NCBI GenBank assembly: GCA_023150095.1
Contig: JAKLLO010000019.1
Coordinates: forward strand, 1-54,964
Reading direction: 5' to 3'
From: Zoogloea sp.
GTDB lineage: Bacteria; Pseudomonadota; Gammaproteobacteria; Burkholderiales; Rhodocyclaceae
Length of the DNA: 54,964 nucleotides
The first letter of the stretch is position 1. Every line of letters starts with the position of its first letter. Positions 50,315 through 54,964 of this stretch are shown piece by piece. A program made the translations under genes and the position numbers. The notes under the pieces were generated by a model, which saw only the letters and a program-made list of their open reading frames with translations, was not told where the DNA came from and ran no database searches.

Positions 50315-51910
50315 GTGAAGCTCGAGCTGCCCCAGCGGGATGTCGGCCTGGCCGACGATTTCAGCCGCTCTGAGCCGCTGCGCTATCTCAACCTGTTTCG
50401 CCTGACCCTCGCCGGCCTGTTTCTGGTGGCGGGGCCGTCCCTGCATCTGGGCAGCGATTCGCCCACCATCTTCTTCGGGGTCTCGTTTGCCTACGTGGCG
50501 GCGGTGCTCAGCTTCGGCTTTCCCGATGCGGCCCGCCTGCTCGGGCACAACCGCCTGGTCACCGTCCAGGTGCTGGTGGATGTCACCTCGCTCACCCTCA
50601 TCATGTGGGCCAGCGGCGGCTACCGCAGCGGCATCCCCATCCTGATCCTCATCGCGCTCGCCGGCGCCGGGCTGCTGGGGCAGGGGCGGATGGTGCTGTT
50701 CTACGCGGCCTACGCCACCGTGGCGGTGCTGCTGGAAAACATGTTCCGGCTGCTGTCGGGGCGCGAGACGGTGGATTTCTTCACCGTCGGCATCACCTGC
50801 ATCGGCTTCTTCGCCATCGCCCAGGTGGCGCGCCTGCTGGCGCTGCGGGCGATCGCCAACGAGAACCTGGCCCGCCAGCGGGGCGTCGATCTGGCCAGCC
50901 AGCTGCGCCTCAACCGCCAGATCATCCAGGACATGCAGGACGGCGTGCTGGTGGTGGGCGAGGGCGGCGTGGTGCGCCAGTTCAACCCCCAGGCGGTGGC
51001 GCTGCTGGGGGCGGAGCTGCGCGAGGGGGCGACCCTCGGCGAGCACGCCCCGGCCCTGGAGCGGGAGCTGCGGCGCCGGGCCGAGCACGGTGATTCGGCC
51101 CACAGTCTGCGCGCCGACGGCAGTGGCAAGATGCTGCTGGCGCGCTTCCTGCCCGCGGGCGAAGCCAACGAGACGCTGGTCTATCTTGAAGACTTCGACC
51201 GCATCCACCGCCAGATCCAGCAGGTCAAGCTGGCGGCGCTGGGCCGGCTCACCGCCAGCATCGCCCACGAGATCCGCAACCCGCTGGCGTCCGTCTATCA
51301 GGCCGCCGAGCTGCTGCGCGAAGAGAAGCGCGGCGAGATGCAGGCCCGGCTGATCCGCATCATCGGCAACAACGCCCAGCGCATCGACCGGCTGGTGGCG
51401 GACGTGCTGGCCCTCGGCCGGCGCGACGAGGCGCTGCCCGAGGCGCTGCCGCTGGCCGAGTTCGTCGATGAGTTTCTCGAGGAATTCGGCGTGGCCGAGA
51501 GCGGCGCCCGCGGGGTGGTGGTGAATCGCGTCCCGCCGGGGCTCGAGATGGCGATGGATCGCGCCCACCTGCGCCAGATTCTGTGGAATCTCGTCGGCAA
51601 TGCACGTCGTCATTGCAGCGGCGCGCCTGGTGCGGTAAAAATCGACGCGGCGCTGCGGGATGATGGACGCGTAGCGCTGGATGTGTCCGACGACGGCCCT
51701 GGGATTGCCGAGGAGCTGCGGGCGCAGGTTTTTGAACCCTTCTTCACCACCCACTCGAAAGGCACCGGCCTCGGGCTCTACATCTCGCGGGAACTCGCCG
51801 AAGCCAACGGCGCGGTGCTCGAACTGTGCGTGACGCCGCCGGCCGAAGCCGGCACCACCGCAGCCCTCCCGGGAGCCCATTTCCGGATCATCGGACGCGT
51901 GAAACCATGA
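50315..51910 (+). CDS. pilS: Sensor histidine kinase PilS
   Basis: Membrane kinase for type IV pilus regulation (531 residues). The N-terminal part has about six transmembrane helices (about 25-180), then a PAS-like region (about 200-295), a HisKA domain with His318 (SIAHEIRNPLASV), and an ATPase domain with NLVGNARRH, DDGPGI and TGLGLYIS. The start is GTG. The downstream pilR gene overlaps by 4 bases. In other bacteria PilS senses pilin in the membrane and phosphorylates PilR to switch on pilA; that is family knowledge. Confidence 0.9.
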   Translation: MKLELPQRDVGLADDFSRSEPLRYLNLFRLTLAGLFLVAGPSLHLGSDSPTIFFGVSFAYVAAVLSFGFPDAARLLGHNRLVTVQVLVDVTSLTLIMWASGGYRSGIPILILIALAGAGLLGQGRMVLFYAAYATVAVLLENMFRLLSGRETVDFFTVGITCIGFFAIAQVARLLALRAIANENLARQRGVDLASQLRLNRQIIQDMQDGVLVVGEGGVVRQFNPQAVALLGAELREGATLGEHAPALERELRRRAEHGDSAHSLRADGSGKMLLARFLPAGEANETLVYLEDFDRIHRQIQQVKLAALGRLTASIAHEIRNPLASVYQAAELLREEKRGEMQARLIRIIGNNAQRIDRLVADVLALGRRDEALPEALPLAEFVDEFLEEFGVAESGARGVVVNRVPPGLEMAMDRAHLRQILWNLVGNARRHCSGAPGAVKIDAALRDDGRVALDVSDDGPGIAEELRAQVFEPFFTTHSKGTGLGLYISRELAEANGAVLELCVTPPAEAGTTAALPGAHFRIIGRVKP

Positions 51911-53280
51911 CCCAGATCGAAAGACGGGCCCGTTCCAACGGCCCGGACGTGCTCATCGTCGATGACGAGGACGACATCCGCGAGCTGCTCGAACTGAGCC
52001 TGCTGCGCCTCGGCCTTTCCAGCGATGGCGCCGCCACCCTGGCCGAGGCCCGGGCGCTGCTCGGCCAGAAGCGCTACCGCCTGTGCCTGACCGACATGCG
52101 CCTGCCCGACGGCGACGGGCTCGAGCTGGTGCGCTACATCTCCGAAACCTGCCGTGATCTGCCGGTGGCGGTGATCACCGCCTTCGGCAGCATGGACAAC
52201 GCCGTCACGGCCCTCAAGGCCGGGGCCTTCGACTACCTCTCCAAGCCGGTCTCCATTGACCAGCTGCGGGCGCTGGTCAAGTCGGTGTTCTCGGTGACGG
52301 CCAAGGATGACGACGACAGCAAGAAGGACACCTCCAGCCTCACCGGCGAGTCGCCGGCGATGGTGCAGGTGCGCTCGCTGATCGAGAAGCTCGCCCGCAG
52401 CCAGGCGCCGGTGTTCATCTCAGGCGAATCCGGCAGCGGCAAGGAGCGCGCCGCGCGGATGATCCATGACCTCGGCCCGCGCGCCGCGGCGCCCTTCGTG
52501 GCCGTCAACTGCGGGGCGATCCCCGAGAACCTGATGGAGAGCGAGTTCTTCGGCGCCAAGAAGGGCGCCTTTACCGGCGCCGACGCCGACCGGGAGGGCT
52601 TCTTCCAGGCCGCCCACGGCGGCACCCTGTTCCTCGACGAGGTGGGCGATCTGCCGCTGCCGATGCAGGTCAAGCTGCTGCGGGCGATCCAGGAGAAGAA
52701 GTTCCGCCGCCTGGGCGACACCACCGAAACCGTCGTGGACGTGCGTATCCTCAGCGCCACCCATCAAAATCTGAAGGCGATGGTCGAGGCCACGCGCTTC
52801 CGCCAGGATCTGTTCTACCGCCTCAACGTCATCGAGCTGCGCATGCCGCCGCTGCGGGAGCGCGCCGAGGACATCCCCCAGCTGGCCGAAATCCTCCTCG
52901 CCCGGCTGTCCGAATCCTCCGGCCTGCCGCCGGTGCGCCTCAGCGAAGGGGCGCTGCGGGCGCTCAAGGCCTATGCCTTTCCGGGCAACGTGCGCGAGCT
53001 CGAGAACATCCTGGAGCGGGCGATGGCCCTATCGTCCGGCGAGTTCATCGAGGCCGACGACCTGCTCCTCGACCCCTCCGACATGGGCGAGACCAGCCCG
53101 GCCACGCCCTCCACCCCGGACGGCGCCGACCTGCAGGAATACCTCGACCAGGTGGAGCGCCACGTGATCGAGGAAGCCCTCGAGAAATCCGGCGGCAACC
53201 GCACCGCCGCGGCCCGCGCGCTGGGGGTCACCTTCCGCTCGCTGCGCTACCGGCTCGAACGGCTGGGCATCAAGGAGTGA
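51907..53280 (+). CDS. pilR: Sigma54-dependent response regulator PilR
   Basis: NtrC-family activator of 457 residues. The receiver domain has VDDEDD near the N-terminus and phosphoacceptor Asp63 (LTDMRLPDGDG). The AAA+ domain carries Walker A GESGSGKE (173-180), the sigma54-contacting loop GAFTGA (220-225) and LFLDEVGDLP as Walker B. A Fis-type helix-turn-helix closes the protein (GGNRTAAARALGVTFRSLRY, about 430-449). It is translationally coupled to pilS (ATGA overlap) and overlaps the next gene by one base. The ATG at 51907 is used, and a longer open frame is inside pilS. Confidence 0.95.
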   Translation: MTQIERRARSNGPDVLIVDDEDDIRELLELSLLRLGLSSDGAATLAEARALLGQKRYRLCLTDMRLPDGDGLELVRYISETCRDLPVAVITAFGSMDNAVTALKAGAFDYLSKPVSIDQLRALVKSVFSVTAKDDDDSKKDTSSLTGESPAMVQVRSLIEKLARSQAPVFISGESGSGKERAARMIHDLGPRAAAPFVAVNCGAIPENLMESEFFGAKKGAFTGADADREGFFQAAHGGTLFLDEVGDLPLPMQVKLLRAIQEKKFRRLGDTTETVVDVRILSATHQNLKAMVEATRFRQDLFYRLNVIELRMPPLRERAEDIPQLAEILLARLSESSGLPPVRLSEGALRALKAYAFPGNVRELENILERAMALSSGEFIEADDLLLDPSDMGETSPATPSTPDGADLQEYLDQVERHVIEEALEKSGGNRTAAARALGVTFRSLRYRLERLGIKE

Positions 53281-54964
53281 TGGACAGCGAACCGGATGCC
53301 GTCCAGCGGGTCGTCAAGATCCGCCGCGACTACAACACCTGGGTCGCCCGCGAAACCATCGAGGACTACGCCCTGCGCTTCACCCCGCGCAGCTTCCGGC
53401 GCTGGTCGGAGCTGCGGGTGGCCAACACCGCCTTCGGGGTGGCGTCCTTCCTGGTGCTCGAGGCCGTGGGCGCCACGCTGCTGGTGGATTACGGCTTCCT
53501 CAACGCCCTGTGGGCGATCCTCGCCACCGGGCTGATCATCTTCCTGGCGGGCCTGCCCATCAGCATCTACGCCGCCCGCTACGGGGTGGACATGGATCTG
53601 CTCACCCGCGGCGCGGGCTTCGGCTACATCGGCTCGACGCTCACCTCGCTGATCTACGCCTCGTTCACCTTCATCTTCTTCGCCCTCGAGGCGGCGATCA
53701 TGGCCTACGCCCTGGAGCTGGCCTTCGACATTCCGCCGGCCTGGGGCTACCTGCTGTGCGCGGTGGTGGTGATTCCGCTGGTCACCCACGGGGTCACGGC
53801 CATCAGCCGGCTGCAGTCGATCACGCTGCCCCTGTGGGTGCTGATGCTGGTGGTGCCCTATGTGTTCGTCTTCGCCGCCCGGCCGGGCATCCTGTCGGAG
53901 CTGGCCAGCTACGGGGGCGAGCACGGCGTGGGGGCGGGCTTCAACCTGCAGGCCTTCGGCGCCGCGCTCACGGTGGGCATCGCCCTCATCACCCAGATGG
54001 GCGAGCAGGCCGACTACCTGCGCTTCATGCCCGAAAAGACGGCGGCCAACACCCGCCGCTGGTGGGCCGCGGTGCTGGTGGGCGGCCCCGGCTGGGTGCT
54101 GCTGGGCGTGGTCAAGATGCTCGGCGGGGCGCTGCTGGCCTATCTGGCGATCAGCAACGCGGTGCCCATCCAGCGGGCGGTGGACCCGAACCAGATGTAC
54201 CTCGCCGCCTACGAATACGTCTTTCCGGATCTGCGCTGGGCGGTGGCGGCCACGGCGCTGTTCGTGGTGATCTCCCAGCTCAAGATCAACGTGACCAACG
54301 CCTACGCCGGCTCGCTGGCGTGGTCGAACTTCTTCGCGCGGCTCACCCACAGCCATCCGGGGCGGGTGGTGTGGGTGGTGTTCAACACCGCCATCGCGCT
54401 GATGCTGATGGAACTGGACGTGTTCCAGGCGCTCGGCAAGGTGCTGGGCCTGTACGCCAATGTGGCCATCGCCTGGATGATGGCAGTGGTGGCCGATCTG
54501 GTCATCAACAAGCCGCTGGGCCTGTCGCCGCCGGGCATCGAGTTCAAGCGGGCGCACCTGTACGACGTGAATCCGGTGGGCGTGGGGGCGATGGGCATCG
54601 CCTCGCTGCTGTCGGTGGCGGCCTGGGCGGGCGCCTTCGGGCCGGGGCCGCAGGCCTTCTCGGCGCTCATCGCGCTGGTCACCGCCTTCGTGGCCTCGCC
54701 GCTGATCGCCTGGGCCACCGGCGGGCGTTACTACCTGGCTCGCCAGCCCCACGCCGCGCCGGCCGGCGACGGGCGCTGCGTGATCTGCGAGCGCGAATAC
54801 GAGGCCGACGACCTGGCCCGCTGCCCGGCCTACCAGGGGCCGATCTGCTCCCTGTGCTGTTCGCTGGACGCTCGCTGCAACGACCTGTGCAAGCCGGATG
54901 CACGGCTCTCTGCCCAGTGGGCGGCGGCGATGCGCCGGGTGCTGCCCGAAGCCGCCTGGCCCTA
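53280..54964 (+). CDS. NCS1-like transporter domain protein with Cys-rich ribbon (5' part, probable transporter-sensor)
   Basis: Open to the window edge (561 codons seen). After a short basic N-terminus (RRDYNTWVARETIEDYALRF), about 12 hydrophobic helices (residues ~48-485) resemble purine/cytosine permeases of the NCS1 family. A Cys-rich segment follows at about 500-540: CVICEREYEADD, then CPAYQG, CSLCCSLDARC and NDLC, suggesting bound zinc. The frame then continues with a soluble-looking stretch cut by the end of the window. Such a layout is known to me from transporter-coupled sensor kinases (compare CbrA, which uses an SSS domain), so a histidine kinase C-terminus is likely but unseen. 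The ATG overlaps the pilR stop by one base. Confidence 0.75.
   Translation, partial: MDSEPDAVQRVVKIRRDYNTWVARETIEDYALRFTPRSFRRWSELRVANTAFGVASFLVLEAVGATLLVDYGFLNALWAILATGLIIFLAGLPISIYAARYGVDMDLLTRGAGFGYIGSTLTSLIYASFTFIFFALEAAIMAYALELAFDIPPAWGYLLCAVVVIPLVTHGVTAISRLQSITLPLWVLMLVVPYVFVFAARPGILSELASYGGEHGVGAGFNLQAFGAALTVGIALITQMGEQADYLRFMPEKTAANTRRWWAAVLVGGPGWVLLGVVKMLGGALLAYLAISNAVPIQRAVDPNQMYLAAYEYVFPDLRWAVAATALFVVISQLKINVTNAYAGSLAWSNFFARLTHSHPGRVVWVVFNTAIALMLMELDVFQALGKVLGLYANVAIAWMMAVVADLVINKPLGLSPPGIEFKRAHLYDVNPVGVGAMGIASLLSVAAWAGAFGPGPQAFSALIALVTAFVASPLIAWATGGRYYLARQPHAAPAGDGRCVICEREYEADDLARCPAYQGPICSLCCSLDARCNDLCKPDARLSAQWAAAMRRVLPEAAWP

Overview
The window looks like a chromosomal segment of a betaproteobacterium, most likely of the Rhodocyclales (Azoarcus/Thauera/Zoogloea-like). 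This rests on the gene order pst - tpiA - secG - tRNA-Leu - nuoA-N - DUF2818, on exosortase A-type EPS accessory genes, on pilSR next to a PP0621-type gene, and on very GC-rich coding DNA from about 20 kb onward. No taxon was tested by search, so this is inference from content and order. Coding density is very high. No gene-free gap exceeds 300 bases, and no IS element, CRISPR array or rRNA was seen.

Region 1 (1-3.8 kb): the end of a phosphate ABC transporter (pstC 3' part, pstA, pstB), a strong terminator, then tpiA and secG from their own promoter, and a tRNA-Leu(GAG). Region 2 (3.8-18.8 kb): a complete 14-gene complex I operon nuoABCDEFGHIJKLMN closed by a small membrane protein (DUF2818) and a terminator. 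Region 3 (19-22.8 kb): a DUF3579 gene, then an acyl-CoA ligase and a PLP-dependent decarboxylase of the exosortase A-associated type, divergent from an acyl carrier protein.

Region 4 (22.8-34.8 kb, minus strand except the last gene) is the accessory part. It holds an assimilatory nitrate reductase with two perfect inverted repeats in its leader. Next is a 2041-residue protein with two alpha/beta-hydrolase domains followed by a CHAT protease domain, and a small metacaspase-like caspase transcribed just ahead of it. A YbiB/TrpD2-type protein follows, and divergently a protein that looks like two fused phage tail-tube folds. The caspase plus hydrolase-hydrolase-CHAT pair, with intact catalytic dyads, is the best candidate in the window for an undescribed protease-lipase effector (cell-suicide or conflict) system.

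Region 5 (34.9-38.3 kb): two tandem 3-hydroxyacid dehydrogenases, a LEA14-like lipoprotein and an AzlCD amino-acid exporter. Region 6 (38.3-47 kb, minus): a c-di-GMP/two-component block (GGDEF-EAL protein, HD-GYP response regulator, very large hybrid kinase). It lies directly downstream of mtnA and a FucA-type class II aldolase. Together with a divergent methionine-type aminotransferase these suggest methylthioadenosine salvage by an aldolase (DHAP-type) shunt. Region 7 (50-55 kb): a PP0621-type zinc-ribbon protein, pilS, pilR and the 5' part of a gene coding for an NCS1-like transporter domain followed by a cysteine-rich ribbon, cut by the window edge.
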